The notes: a model not told the origin generated them from the sequence alone. 64,000 nucleotides of DNA from Desulfuromonas thiophila (GCF_900101955.1 NZ_FNAQ01000005.1:1-64000), one strand, 5' to 3'; counted from the stretch's first letter, positions 15,729 to 24,729 are shown. Numbers and translations: made by a program.

Positions 15729-17057
15729 TTAGGCCCGATTAGCCAGCGCGACGAAGTGCGACAGGGTGTTGGTGCCGTTCTTCGGCGTGATGGCGGAGGC
15801 CAGCACCGGCTGGCCGTCGAAGCGATAGGTGAAGCGGAAGGCCGCCTCGTCCTCGACGAACTTGACGTGCATCGACACGTCTTTTTTCATCGCGCCTTTG
15901 TCGATGGCGACATACTGGCCGAAATCGCACAGCATGATGTCGCCCTTGTCGCCCAGGGTCTGCGCCTGCTCGATGGCAATGACCGGCCGGCCAAACAGCG
16001 TCCCGTAGGGAGAAGCCGAAGCGCCGCCGGGGGGCAGGTAGACGGGGCCGCCGCCAGCCGTGCCGACAGCCAACGACATGGTGAACAGCTGTGGCTCGAT
16101 GTCCTGGTTGATGATCCAGACCGCGTTGCGGCGGCTGGAGGCAATCATCCGCGCCCACATTTTGCAGATGTTCTCATATTTCACGGTGTCCGCCGTCTGA
16201 CCGCTTTCCTTGGCGACCGTGACCAGCGAACCGGCGTTCATGATGCCGAGCGGCTGCCCGGCCCCGGTGCCGTTAATAACGGCGTCGGTGATGCGGAAGT
16301 CGAACTCACTCTGGAAGCCGGTGGAGATAACCGATTCCAGCGCGGTGGCGTCGGCCAGGAGCTCGTCGGTGGCGTAGCACAGGCCAATCAGCTTGTTGAG
16401 CTTCAGGTCGATCTGGCGGAACTTGGGTTTACTGCCGGTGGCGCTTTCGGCCTCGCCCTTCCAGTAGGAAACGATGCCGCCGGCCCGGCTGCCATTCGCC
16501 CGGCTGGTTTCGTCCAAACCGTTGATGGAGAGCGAATTGGCCGCGCCGCCCAGGGTGATCTTGTTCAGCCGCTTGGGAATCTCGCCGTTCTCCCACACGT
16601 TTTTCAGCAGGCCGGTTGCGTGTTCGGTCTGCACCAAAAAGCCGCCGTCGGCGCCGACACCCTCATTGAGCCCGCTGGCGCGGGTGGTGATCAGGCGTGG
16701 GTCAACGGATCGCTCGGAACTGCACGCCCGGCGCACGGCGACGAGCATCTCCCCGAAGCTGTGGAACTTGTCGCGGGTTTCCTGCTCGTCACGGCCAACC
16801 TCAATGCGGCTGTGACTGTTGGGATCCGGCTTGATCACTTCGCCTTTTGGTTTTTCGACCCGACTGATAATGTTCTGGGTGCGCTCCTCCAGGGCAATCT
16901 GCTTTTCCAGCTCCTCCACCTGGTCGAGATGATGCGCCATGTTCTGCCGCTCCTCCTTGGAGGGGTCGCGGCTTTCGGCCCGGCAGGTAGCGCGGATTTC
17001 GCCCACCTTGCCAAGATGCTGATTAACTTCTTCACGCATTACGGTCAGTGTCTTCAT
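15729..17057 (-). CDS. Major capsid protein, HK97 fold
   Basis: The 442-residue capsid protein has an N-terminal delta (scaffold) domain of about 100 residues that is a charged coiled coil (EVNQHLGKVGEIRATCRAES, LDQVEELEKQIALEERTQ). The HK97 core follows: GGFLVQTEHATGLLKN, RQIDLKLNKLIGLCYATDELL, AVINGTGAGQPLGIMNAG, and a C-terminal P-loop/A-domain with AFRFTYRFDGQPVL. The prohead protease directly upstream would remove the delta domain. Length and neighbours are normal for the family. Confidence 0.95.
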   Translation of the reverse strand: MKTLTVMREEVNQHLGKVGEIRATCRAESRDPSKEERQNMAHHLDQVEELEKQIALEERTQNIISRVEKPKGEVIKPDPNSHSRIEVGRDEQETRDKFHSFGEMLVAVRRACSSERSVDPRLITTRASGLNEGVGADGGFLVQTEHATGLLKNVWENGEIPKRLNKITLGGAANSLSINGLDETSRANGSRAGGIVSYWKGEAESATGSKPKFRQIDLKLNKLIGLCYATDELLADATALESVISTGFQSEFDFRITDAVINGTGAGQPLGIMNAGSLVTVAKESGQTADTVKYENICKMWARMIASSRRNAVWIINQDIEPQLFTMSLAVGTAGGGPVYLPPGGASASPYGTLFGRPVIAIEQAQTLGDKGDIMLCDFGQYVAIDKGAMKKDVSMHVKFVEDEAAFRFTYRFDGQPVLASAITPKNGTNTLSHFVALANRA

Positions 17058-17059
17058 GG

Positions 17060-17755
17060 TCAGAAATTCCTTTTCCAGTCGTTGAGTTGGTTGAATCTTG
17101 CCTCAATCTCTTCTGCCGTCGGCGGATCAGCGGCCATTGGGCTTGATTCCTCGCCGGTTGGAGCCTGCCCGGTCTCATTGGAGCCGGTCGGCGGGTTATG
17201 GTTGGTGTTTGCGGCGCGGGCTGCCTCCAGGCTACGGAAAGCAACCTCCAGCCCAACGTCCCGGATCCCTGCCTTTGCATCCAGATAGGCCGGAAACACC
17301 ACATAGCTAAAATCGTAAAGCTTCCCTATCTTGCGGACCGTCCGCACCGGGGTGTCCTTATCCAAATCGCTCCACTCGTCCTCTAAAACGGTGAAACCAA
17401 AGCTCATTTCCCGCACGTCGCCGCGCTCGATGGACTCCAGCAGGGCGTCGACAAAGGCGTTTTTCCTTGGCGGGTCCGCCTCGATCTCGACGCCCTGGTC
17501 GGTTTCGATGGCACGTAGAGTGCCGGAAGATTGCCGGGCAATCGGCAACAGGGTTTTTGATTCGTGCCCGTACAGCAGCAGTGCGTCCGACGTTTTCAGC
17601 GCCTCGGCAGCTGCTCCGGGTGCGATATATTCAAAAAAACCCATATTCTCGGAGCTGCGGTTATAAACAATCGGCATTCCCACCAGCTTTTTTTCTCCGT
17701 TTTCAGCGGCGCGGACCTTGATATCAAAAGCCCGCCGCTCGATCTTGTTTTCCAT
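17060..17755 (-). CDS. Prohead protease, HK97 (S78) family
   Basis: The 231-residue serine protease begins MENKIERRAFDIKVRAAENG behind a GGGG-rich box; an upstream in-frame start would overlap the portal stop. Family features are the VGMPIVYNRSSENMGFFEYIAPGA strand, the probable catalytic His in LLYGHESKTLLPIARQ and the Ser in EMSFGFTVLED. The last 45 residues are low complexity. It digests scaffold domains in the prohead. The order portal, protease, capsid is standard. Confidence 0.93.
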   Translation of the reverse strand: MENKIERRAFDIKVRAAENGEKKLVGMPIVYNRSSENMGFFEYIAPGAAAEALKTSDALLLYGHESKTLLPIARQSSGTLRAIETDQGVEIEADPPRKNAFVDALLESIERGDVREMSFGFTVLEDEWSDLDKDTPVRTVRKIGKLYDFSYVVFPAYLDAKAGIRDVGLEVAFRSLEAARAANTNHNPPTGSNETGQAPTGEESSPMAADPPTAEEIEARFNQLNDWKRNF

Positions 17756-17757
17756 CT

Positions 17758-19749
17758 TCACCCCGCTGTCAGATAGCAATCACAACCGCGATGCAGCGGC
17801 GGATGCGCCTTGGTTCCGTTGATCGGCATGGCGTCCTTGCCCTCGGGCGTGATCTCCTGCCCGTTTTCCACATAGGACTGGCCCCGGACAATCCTTTTGC
17901 CGTTCAGCTCCTTGCAGTAGGGGCAGGTTTCAGCCCCACGAACACGCCAGACCGTGCCCAGGCCCGCCGCAAAAACAACGGCCTGATAAACGGCATTGCT
18001 GGCCCGCGTCGTTTCGTTCCGGGCGATTTTTTCCGGCCTGGTTTCGCGCCATTCATCCACACGCTGTTCCAGATCGGCTATTGCTCCGGCCAAAAGCGCC
18101 CGCAACTGACCCTCGGATGACTCAATGTGTCGCTCGGCGTACCGGGCCACGAAGTCGTCAATCAGCTTCCTGACTTCCGCGCGGTCCGGGTCAATGCCGA
18201 CCTCATCGCCGGCCGCGTCGCGGATCGCCTCGCAGAAGCTCCGCAGGACCGGCCCCATTTTTTGCCGGATGTACTCGGGAAAATCCCGGTAGAACTCTCC
18301 CAGCCATTCGTCCATCGACCGGAAGGCGCGGCCGGCGGTCATTTTCGTTACCTGCGCCTTGACGGCCTTGGCCTCGCGGTTGACCACCGCTTCGGCTGCG
18401 CTGCGGATCAACGGATGATACTGTTTGGCAATCCGGTCGCGGACCAGGATTGACCGGGTTTCCCGCGCCGATTTCCCGTCCCGGCGCTCGACGCTTCGCC
18501 CCTCTTCGCCGGGTTGGGGCGCGGGCTCCTTCGCTATCTGCGCGGCCTGGTCGGCGGGGATGAAGTTCAGCGGCACATAGGTTTTGTCGCCCTCGCCCGC
18601 GGGCAGGGGGTTCATATTCTCCTTGCCCCGGATCTCGTCTTGCGTGATCGCGCCGACCTGCCAGAGCTTGGTGTAAAAATCCGCCCGCGCCTGGCTGTCG
18701 CCACGCAGGAGGCCGGCCAGATTGAACTCGAAAAAAAACCCGGCCAGACGTTCGGCGCGGGTCAGTAGTTGTTGGTTGATGCAGCACTCCCAGCGCCTGA
18801 CCCAATGGATCAGGCAGGCGTCGATATAGTGCTGGTTCTCCTGTTCCAGGTTGTTGTAGTTGCTGTTCGCGCCGTGGATGGCGATTTTGTGCGGCGGGAC
18901 GTGGTACATGCCGCAGATTTCGATTTTCTGGAAGTTGCGCGTCTCCAGGAATTGGGCGTCCTCCAGCGGTATCGTCAGCGGCTTGAACTCCTCGCCGTTG
19001 GAGAGCACCATCAGGCTGTGAGCCTTGCCCAGCCCGGCCCACTGCTCTTTCAGCGCGGCGTGATACTGCCCCGCCTTCTCGCCGAGCTTGACCCCCTGCG
19101 GAAACTGCACGACGCCGGTCGGGTGCGTGCCCTCGCCGAAGTATCTGGCACCGAACTGCTCCACGCCCAGGCCCAGGCCGACCGCCTCGCGGGCGACGGA
19201 AATCTGGGACATGCCCTTGAGCCCGTTGAAGCCGAAGCCGGGGACGTGGAAAATCTCGTCGCGTCCCCTGTCAACCGTCCTGCCGCCCGCGTCCCATCTG
19301 TAACGTAGTTCCCCCGCGCCATTCCGGTACACCTCGACATTGCCGGGGTTGTCAAGCGGCCAGATTTCAACCACTCGGTTACGGTCGTTCCGCCGCACCA
19401 GGCTGTAATGGTTGCCCCACAGCAGGTTCTGGCCGATGCCCGCCTCGCGCCAGTTGAAACTGTTGATTTCATCATTTGGGGCGTTGTGGAGCAGGTCGTA
19501 AATCACCTGGTCCGTGACCGTGTCCTTGCCGCCGTCCCTGCGTTTCCGGTACAGGTTGAGCGGCAGTCGGGCCACGTCGCCGGCAATCAGGGACACGCAG
19601 GCATAAATGGTCAGGTATTTGATGGCCGTCTCTTCGCTCACGCGGACGCCGGCGGACGTTGCCTGCTGGGCGCCGAACGGGAAATACCAGTAGTCGTCAA
19701 GGGGTCCGGCCGGACGCGACCGCCTGAAAATCTTGTCAAAAAGTCCCAT
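17758..19749 (-). CDS. Portal protein fused to MuF-like minor head protein
   Basis: The 663-residue product starts MGLFDKIFRRSRPAG, overlapping the TerL stop by 1 base. Residues 1-400 are an HK97-type portal (SEETAIKYLTIYACVSLIAGDVARLPLNLYRK, CGMYHVPPHKIAIHG, FFFEFNLAGLLRGDSQAR). Residues about 440-663 are a MuF/SPP1 gp7-like minor head domain: a helical segment, then RNETTRASNAVYQA, CPYCKELNGKRIVRGQSYV and HPPLHRGCDCYLTAG. Normally these are separate genes; here they are one frame. The fusion would place one MuF unit on each portal subunit. Confidence 0.92.
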   Translation of the reverse strand: MGLFDKIFRRSRPAGPLDDYWYFPFGAQQATSAGVRVSEETAIKYLTIYACVSLIAGDVARLPLNLYRKRRDGGKDTVTDQVIYDLLHNAPNDEINSFNWREAGIGQNLLWGNHYSLVRRNDRNRVVEIWPLDNPGNVEVYRNGAGELRYRWDAGGRTVDRGRDEIFHVPGFGFNGLKGMSQISVAREAVGLGLGVEQFGARYFGEGTHPTGVVQFPQGVKLGEKAGQYHAALKEQWAGLGKAHSLMVLSNGEEFKPLTIPLEDAQFLETRNFQKIEICGMYHVPPHKIAIHGANSNYNNLEQENQHYIDACLIHWVRRWECCINQQLLTRAERLAGFFFEFNLAGLLRGDSQARADFYTKLWQVGAITQDEIRGKENMNPLPAGEGDKTYVPLNFIPADQAAQIAKEPAPQPGEEGRSVERRDGKSARETRSILVRDRIAKQYHPLIRSAAEAVVNREAKAVKAQVTKMTAGRAFRSMDEWLGEFYRDFPEYIRQKMGPVLRSFCEAIRDAAGDEVGIDPDRAEVRKLIDDFVARYAERHIESSEGQLRALLAGAIADLEQRVDEWRETRPEKIARNETTRASNAVYQAVVFAAGLGTVWRVRGAETCPYCKELNGKRIVRGQSYVENGQEITPEGKDAMPINGTKAHPPLHRGCDCYLTAG

Positions 19750-21449
19750 TAAACCCCCATCGGCATTGAAATCTCGCCGCCGTCCTCGACCATGGCCCGG
19801 CACATGGCGTTGATCGTCGCCACCGCGCCGTCGATCTTGTTTTCGTCGCCCTCCTTGAAGGGGAAGACGTTGTCCTTTTTGTCCTTGCGGGCCATCGTGT
19901 TGGCGAAGCACCAGTAGGTGACCGGGTTACCATCGTGGTGGAGATTGCCCGCCGAGATGATCGCGTCCAGCTCCTTCATCGGCTCGGAGAGCATGTTGAC
20001 CGTCTGGCTGATCTCGGTGACCGCGATGCCCTCGTTTTCCAGCCCGGAGACGAGCTGCTGCGCGTTCCAGGGGTCGTTGCAGACCTCGCCGCCGCCGTTA
20101 TCGGCGCCGGAAAGATCGTGATCCCTGGCCAGCTGCTTGATATCGTCCTCGATATGGCTGTAATCGATCCGGTTGCCGGGCGTCGTCATGATGTAACCGT
20201 CGTGCGCCCAGCCGGCGTAGTGGGCCTTGTCTTCCCCCCTGGTTTCCTCCTCGGGAAGGTAGTAGCGCGAAAAAAGAAAATAATCCGGCCCTTTGCGGAA
20301 CAGGATCATCAGCGCCGCCAGGTCTTTCTTGGCCGCCAGGTCGAGGCCGACATAGGCCGGTTCGCCAAAAAAATCATTGATGTCCAGGGTTGAATCGGCA
20401 CATTTCTCGAACTCGACCATGTTGAAGAACGCCTCGCCGGCGTTGCTCCAGATGTTCAGATGCTTGCACTTGAGGATGTTCTGCTTCCGCGCGTCGCGGA
20501 TCGCGGTTTGGTGCTGGCGGCGAAGGTAATCCTCAAAAACGGAAACCCCGTAATTCGGATTCGCCTTCTTCCAGACCTCGAAATCCGTCCAGTCGTCGTC
20601 GGCGTCAACCGTATAAATCAGCGCGAACAGCTGATCGTCCACGACCTCGCCAGACAGCACCTTGATGGCCTGCTTGCGCCGGTGAAAGCAGGGGCTGGCG
20701 GTGTTGGTTCCGGCCGTGGTGATCACCGCTAAAAGCGGCTGCTCGCGGCTCCCCATGCCGGTGGCGAAACAGTCGTACATGTGATCGTTCTGGTGCTCGT
20801 GGTATTCGTCGACAATGCCGCAATGCACCGACGCGCCGTCGCCCGGCTTGCCGATGACCGCCTCGAACCGGCTGCCGGTCGCCATCGAGTAGATGTTGCC
20901 GGGGTTCTTGTCGGTGCCGCCCAGCTCCACGCCGAACCGCTGCCGATAGCCGGGCAGTTTCTTCGCCATGAGCCAGGCCGGCCGGAAAACCTCCATCGCC
21001 TGATCAAGCGAGGTCGCGCCGCTGTAAACCTCCGCGCCGGGTTCTCCGTCGGCGGAAAACATATAGTTGCCGATGACCGCGCCGAGGGAACTTTTCGCGT
21101 TCTTCCTCGGGATTTCCCAATAAATTTCACGAAATCGGCGCTTGCCGTCGCCCTTTTTGAGCCAGCCGAACAGGACGCACAGCGCGAAGCACTGCCACGG
21201 CTCCAGCGTGATCGGCCCGCCCGCCCACTTGCCCTTGACGTGTGGCATCAGCTCGGCGAAGCCGCAGACCCGCTGCGCCGCCGCCGCGTCCCACCGGTAC
21301 GGAAAGGCGGCCGTTTTTTCCCGCTTCAGGTCGTCAAGGTGGCGCTTGCACGCCTGAACGACATACAGGCAGGCCGGAACCTTGCCGGCCACCACGTCGC
21401 GGGCATGGCGGTTCGCCTTGTTGACATGCGGGTGTTTTTCCTTAGCCAC
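19749..21449 (-). CDS. Terminase large subunit
   Basis: The 566-residue packaging motor has an ATPase half and a nuclease half. The Walker A variant RKNAKSS lies at residues 115-121 and Walker B HCGIVDEYH near 205-213. A coupling motif TTAGTN follows at about 238. The RNase H-like nuclease shows its acidic residues in YVGLDLAAKKD, and the C-terminus holds DENKIDGAVATINAM. It resembles HK97-type (Terminase_1 family) enzymes. The start overlaps the TerS stop by 8 bases. Confidence 0.95.
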   Translation of the reverse strand: MAKEKHPHVNKANRHARDVVAGKVPACLYVVQACKRHLDDLKREKTAAFPYRWDAAAAQRVCGFAELMPHVKGKWAGGPITLEPWQCFALCVLFGWLKKGDGKRRFREIYWEIPRKNAKSSLGAVIGNYMFSADGEPGAEVYSGATSLDQAMEVFRPAWLMAKKLPGYRQRFGVELGGTDKNPGNIYSMATGSRFEAVIGKPGDGASVHCGIVDEYHEHQNDHMYDCFATGMGSREQPLLAVITTAGTNTASPCFHRRKQAIKVLSGEVVDDQLFALIYTVDADDDWTDFEVWKKANPNYGVSVFEDYLRRQHQTAIRDARKQNILKCKHLNIWSNAGEAFFNMVEFEKCADSTLDINDFFGEPAYVGLDLAAKKDLAALMILFRKGPDYFLFSRYYLPEEETRGEDKAHYAGWAHDGYIMTTPGNRIDYSHIEDDIKQLARDHDLSGADNGGGEVCNDPWNAQQLVSGLENEGIAVTEISQTVNMLSEPMKELDAIISAGNLHHDGNPVTYWCFANTMARKDKKDNVFPFKEGDENKIDGAVATINAMCRAMVEDGGEISMPMGV

Positions 21450-21900
21450 CGAACGCGCTCCAGGGGTCCGCCGTTTTCTTCTTGCCCTCGCCGGCGCAGA
21501 CCTTCGCCCGGCTGCTCGGCGTCATGCCGAACTCGGTCAGGAATTTGTGGCACTGCTCCATCGCCTTGTTCGCCACCCACATGGCCGGAGAGGTCTGGAC
21601 GTTGCCGTTGATCGTTTTGTAAAGCTCGCCCTTCTCCGCGATGATTTTTTCGTACTTCACCCACCGCCCGTAAGCCTGGCAGTACATGGCAAGCTCGGTC
21701 CGGTCCAGTTCCGTCAGCAGGCCCAGCCGGTCCAGCTCAACGGTTATCCGGCCCCACTCCTCCAGTGCCTCGGCCGAAAGGTGCGGCGGCGGATCGGGGA
21801 TACAGGCTTCAGGTTCCGGCTCACTGCTATTACGCCGGTCGGCCCGGTCGGTTCCCTTGAGGATGTGAAGTTTCGTTGGGATTTTTTTACGTCCTGCCAC
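21442..21900 (-). CDS. Terminase small subunit, P27 family (GTG start)
   Basis: The 152-residue protein starts at GTG 21900 behind AGGTGG and reads (M)AGRKKIPTKLHILKGTDRADRR, the usual P27-type N-terminus with the DNA-binding helix region. PEPEACIPDPPPHLSAEALEEWGRITVELDRLGLLTELD and a C-terminal helix follow. It recognises the packaging site and hands DNA to TerL. The start overlaps the methyltransferase stop by 14 bases. Confidence 0.88.
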   Translation of the reverse strand: MAGRKKIPTKLHILKGTDRADRRNSSEPEPEACIPDPPPHLSAEALEEWGRITVELDRLGLLTELDRTELAMYCQAYGRWVKYEKIIAEKGELYKTINGNVQTSPAMWVANKAMEQCHKFLTEFGMTPSSRAKVCAGEGKKKTADPWSAFGG

Positions 21901-23207
21901 TTGCCACCTCGCTAAACGGTCGGCCTGTCGCCTCAAGCACCGCCGACTTTCCCGTAAAATGCTGCCAACGCCGCACAATCACGTCGCAAAACAGCGGGTC
22001 CAATTCTACCAGGCGCGCAAGGCGGCCATGCGCCTCGCAGGCGATGAGAGTAGACCCGGACCCCGCGAAGAGATCCAAAACAATATCGCCTTTGCGAGTT
22101 GAATTCTTCAGCATCGAAGCAATTAACTCCGGCGGTTTCATCGTCGGATGGTCGGCCGAGGATCTCGGCTTTTCCGCCCGGAACAGCGACGAGCAGACCG
22201 GAGTCGCCCGCAGATTTTCGCCAGAAATAATTAAGATTTCGCCCCCGACCGTCACCGTCACCGACCCATCGTCATTTACCGCGAACGCGGACCCACCACC
22301 ATCGACCAGGGTGGTTTGTTTCCGGCCACCGTACCACCTGTGCGCCGCACCAGGCTTCCATCCGTACAAAATCGGCTCGTGCTGCCACTGGTAGTCGGAC
22401 CGCCCAAGTACTAAAGAGTTCTTCGCCCAAACCAGACACCCCGACAGCTTGAATCCGGCGCTCTGGAACGCCGACCGGAACGCCAAGCCCTCTGTGTCGG
22501 CGTGCGCGACATAGATCGGAGCACCGGGCTTCATTACCGCGAATGAGGACTCGAACGCCCCGCGCAGAAGATCCAGAAACGCCTCCGCCTTAAGGTTGTC
22601 ATTCTTAATTTTTCCGGCCTGCTTGGATTCGTAGTTAACGTTATAGGGGGGGATCTGTCCAGCATGCGTCCGCCATTACGCCGCCCATAGCCCGGTCAAT
22701 ATCTGTGATGACCGTCGCGTCACCGCAGGTCAACCGATGCTGGCCCAACAACCACACATCGCCCTCCAACGAAACCGCGACTGACTCGAGCGGAGGCCCC
22801 TCGTCCCTGTCCAACGGGGTGTCCGATTCTTCCTGTAGGTCAAAGCCCGTCAGCAGCGTGTCGAACCCCTCCGCCCGCAGCGCCTCAAGCTCAACCCGGA
22901 CCAGCGCCTCGTCCCATGTCGCGTTTTCGGCGATCCGGTTGTCCGCCAGGATGTATGCTTTCTTTTGCGTCTCGGTCAGGTGCGCCAGCTCGATTGCCGG
23001 CACCATTTCGAGCCCCAGCTTCCTTGCCGCGAGCAACCGGCCATGGCCGGCGATGACACCCTTTTGGCCGTCGCAAAGTATCGGGTTGTTGAATCCGAAC
23101 TCCCGGATTGACGCCGCGATCTGCGCGACCTGTTCATCGCTGTGCTGGCGCGCGTTGTTGACATACGGGATCAGGTCCGTGACCCGCATCGCCCTGACTT
23201 CGATCAC
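21887..23207 (-). pseudogene. ParB-domain DNA methyltransferase, frameshifted at the DPPY motif
   Basis: Read as one gene the product would be about 439 residues: a ParB-like N-terminus (LIPYVNNARQHSDEQV, NPILCDGQKGVIAGHGRLLAA), then an amino-methyltransferase with motif IV DPPY, the TRD-like middle and motif I DLFAGSGSTLIACE. The frame breaks in a C7 run (minus strand; 22652-22646). The N-terminal frame ends DPPL-stop at 22641 while the rest (YNVNYESKQAGKIKND onwards, ATG codon at 22534) is open one base on. One C fewer restores DPPY. Start is GTG 23207, preceded by a run of nine G. It may be a mutation, a sequencing error, slippage-based switching or +1 recoding at CCC-CCC-C. Confidence 0.8.
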
Positions 23208-23261
23208 GTTTTGCCCCCCCCCTTCAAAATGGCACAGCGAAAAAAAGGCTGCCCGTCCGGT

Positions 23262-23378
23262 CTATAGCGTTAAAATCACAGCGATTTTGACCGCCCTACC
23301 CCCGTACTTGCCCACCAGGCGCGCCAGGTTGCCCCGTGTCGCGTTTTTCTTGCGAGAGGCGGGGGTAAGCCTACCCAT
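23262..23378 (-). CDS. Very small basic protein (38 aa), candidate
   Basis: An ATG at 23378 overlaps the HNH stop by 8 bases and opens 38 codons (MGRLTPASRKKNATRGNLARLVGKYGG...). The product is strongly basic with a hydrophobic end. Translational coupling to the HNH gene and its protein-like composition favour it, but it is short and no family is recognised. Confidence 0.4.
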   Translation of the reverse strand: MGRLTPASRKKNATRGNLARLVGKYGGRAVKIAVILTL

Positions 23379-23742
23379 TGCCGAAGCCGCCGTCCTCGCG
23401 GGCCGTCTTGGCCGAGTGGCACCGATGGCACAACGCCTGAAGGTTGCCCAGGGCCCAGAATTTTCCCTTATCGCCCTTGTGCGGCTCGATGTGGTCGACG
23501 TCCGTCGCCACCGTCACCCGGCCTCGCCGTTGGCACTCGGCGCACAGCGGATGCTCGGCCAGGAACGCGGCCCTCAGCTTGCGCCACCGGTGGCCGTAGC
23601 CACGCGCCGCCGCCGATCCCCGTCGCCGGTCCTGCTCGTTCGCCGCCTGCTTCCTCCTCGGCTCGCACCGGTCACAGTACCCGCCGGCATTGCGCGTTGG
23701 GCGCCTGCAACGCCTGCATGGTCTCGCCGGTGAGGTTGGCAT
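23371..23742 (-). CDS. HNH endonuclease
   Basis: The 123-residue nuclease starts MPTSPARPCRRCRRPTRNAGG. It has an N-terminal Cys-rich zinc site (CRRC...CDRC), a basic linker with WRKLRAAFLAEHPLC, then the HNH core CAECQRRGRVTVATDVDHIEPHKGD, ALGNLQALCHRCHSAKT. The CxxC pairs coordinate zinc, and DH and N/H build the active site. In HK97-type phages an HNH protein next to the terminase genes aids cos cleavage; here the methyltransferase gene lies between. A 26-base hairpin stands just upstream. Confidence 0.88.
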   Translation of the reverse strand: MPTSPARPCRRCRRPTRNAGGYCDRCEPRRKQAANEQDRRRGSAAARGYGHRWRKLRAAFLAEHPLCAECQRRGRVTVATDVDHIEPHKGDKGKFWALGNLQALCHRCHSAKTAREDGGFGNG

Positions 23743-23760
23743 CCTGGCCCCAAAATACGA

Positions 23761-23790
23761 ACGCCCGACGGGAAGCCGCCGGGCGTTTTG
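23761..23790. terminator. Strong hairpin upstream of HNH gene, terminator-like on the plus strand
   Basis: ACGCCCG-A-CGG-GAAG-CCG-C-CGGGCGT forms a 10-bp stem with one mismatch and a GNRA-like loop. It is followed on the plus strand by TTTT and a T-rich stretch. On the minus strand there is no T run directly after the stem. It lies 19 bases before the HNH start, in a 157-base gap without genes, and could isolate the HNH-terminase block. Confidence 0.5.
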
Positions 23791-23899
23791 ATGTTGTTTT
23801 TTAGTTTTTTCGTGCTGCTCACACGAATTCCACGATGACATTTTTGTATCACAAAAACCCTCTGCATGAAAACAGGTTTTTTTCACACTGTCATTTTTT

Positions 23900-24238
23900 T
23901 TACGGCCGCTCCAGATATCGGTCTCCCTCGGCCAGCAGCTGGCGAGCGGACAGCCGGGAATAGAACCCCCGCATCGCCCCGCCACACTGGCGAATCTCCA
24001 GGCACGTCCATTGCCCCTCTGGCGCCAGGTGCGCCCGGATGACCAGCTTCCGCAGACAGTCAATCGCCGGCAGGCAGGCCAGGTAATCCACCGCCCACTC
24101 GATGATCGGCCGCTGGCCCGGCAGGCTCGACGACTGCACCCGGGTGGCCGCCGCGTGATCCATCGCCTTGCAGCCATTGCACTCCAGGGCCTCCACCGCC
24201 AGTCCGAACACGTCCTTCTGATGCTGCGTCAGCGCCAT
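23900..24238 (-). CDS. Hypothetical phage protein (112 aa)
   Basis: The start MALTQHQKDVFGLAVEAL is preceded by AAGGAGG at good distance; a longer in-frame start lacks this. It is a helical protein with four Cys (CNGCKAMDHAAATRVQ, CLPAIDCLRK, CLEIRQCGG) and a C-terminal SARQLLAEGDRYLERP. No family is recognised. It lies between VRR-NUC and HNH nuclease genes, and a gap rich in A/T follows. Confidence 0.65.
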   Translation of the reverse strand: MALTQHQKDVFGLAVEALECNGCKAMDHAAATRVQSSSLPGQRPIIEWAVDYLACLPAIDCLRKLVIRAHLAPEGQWTCLEIRQCGGAMRGFYSRLSARQLLAEGDRYLERP

Positions 24239-24277
24239 TGCATCCTCCTTCGCCTCGCCCGGCTTCCGGGCCAAGAA

Positions 24278-24646
24278 TCAAACCCCGAGGTAATCCCTGA
24301 CCACCGCTACCGCCTCACGCCAGCCCCGGCAGACCTCCACCCGGTAGCCCTGCGACCGCAGTAGTTCGTGGAACCGCTTCTGCTCGGCCGACACCGTTCC
24401 GCCCGCCTTCCGCTTCATCTCGATCCGCAGCCCGCAGCACTCACCACGCCGGACAGGCAGGTCGATGTCGGGAACGCCAGGCCGCAGCCCTTGCCCCTTC
24501 AGCCTTGCCCGCAGACTCGGCGATACGCGAATGCCGTTCATCGAGCCGTTGGCCAGCTGCAGCTCGGGGATCCGGATCTGGTTCGAGATGACCCACCGGA
24601 AAAATTGCTCCTGCTCCCATGACTCCAGGGGTGTTTGGTTTTTCAT
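24278..24646 (-). CDS. VRR-NUC domain nuclease
   Basis: The 122-residue protein starts MKNQTPLESWEQEQFFRW behind GGGAGGAG. It is a stand-alone VRR-NUC of the PD-(D/E)xK superfamily: LANGSMNGIR, then GLRPGVPDIDLPV, LRIEMKRKAGGTVSAEQKRFHELLRSQGYRVEVCRGWREAV. The catalytic set is the Asp in PGVPDI and E-x-K in IEMKRK, with Gln in the following helix. Such phage nucleases cut branched DNA in recombination or replication. The 233-base gap upstream holds the heptamer repeat array. Confidence 0.88.
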   Translation of the reverse strand: MKNQTPLESWEQEQFFRWVISNQIRIPELQLANGSMNGIRVSPSLRARLKGQGLRPGVPDIDLPVRRGECCGLRIEMKRKAGGTVSAEQKRFHELLRSQGYRVEVCRGWREAVAVVRDYLGV

Positions 24647-24663
24647 TTTTCTCCTCCCGTCTT

Positions 24664-24727
24664 TCGGGTCTCCCACTCCCAGGGAGGAGAGAGACCCTTT
24701 CAAGGGACTCTCTCTCCCTTAAGGGAG
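24664..24727. repeat. Cluster of CCC/GGG inverted repeats
   Basis: Three inverted repeats lie back to back upstream of the VRR-NUC gene: a GGGTCTC...GAGACCC pair around 24666-24697, CCCTTTCAAGGG near 24696-24707, and the 18-bp perfect palindrome CTCTCCCTTAAGGGAGAG centred on 24720/24721. The last has the CCC-N4-GGG core of the prophage operator, but with CT/AG instead of TT/AA flanks. Part of it may act as a terminator or operator. Confidence 0.55.
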
Positions 24728-24729
24728 AG

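Noticed and set aside
15441-17288. A 615-codon open frame on the plus strand opposite the capsid gene
   Set aside because: It has no ribosome-binding site and overlaps the unmistakable HK97 capsid and protease genes. Long antisense frames are common in GC-rich DNA with biased third positions.
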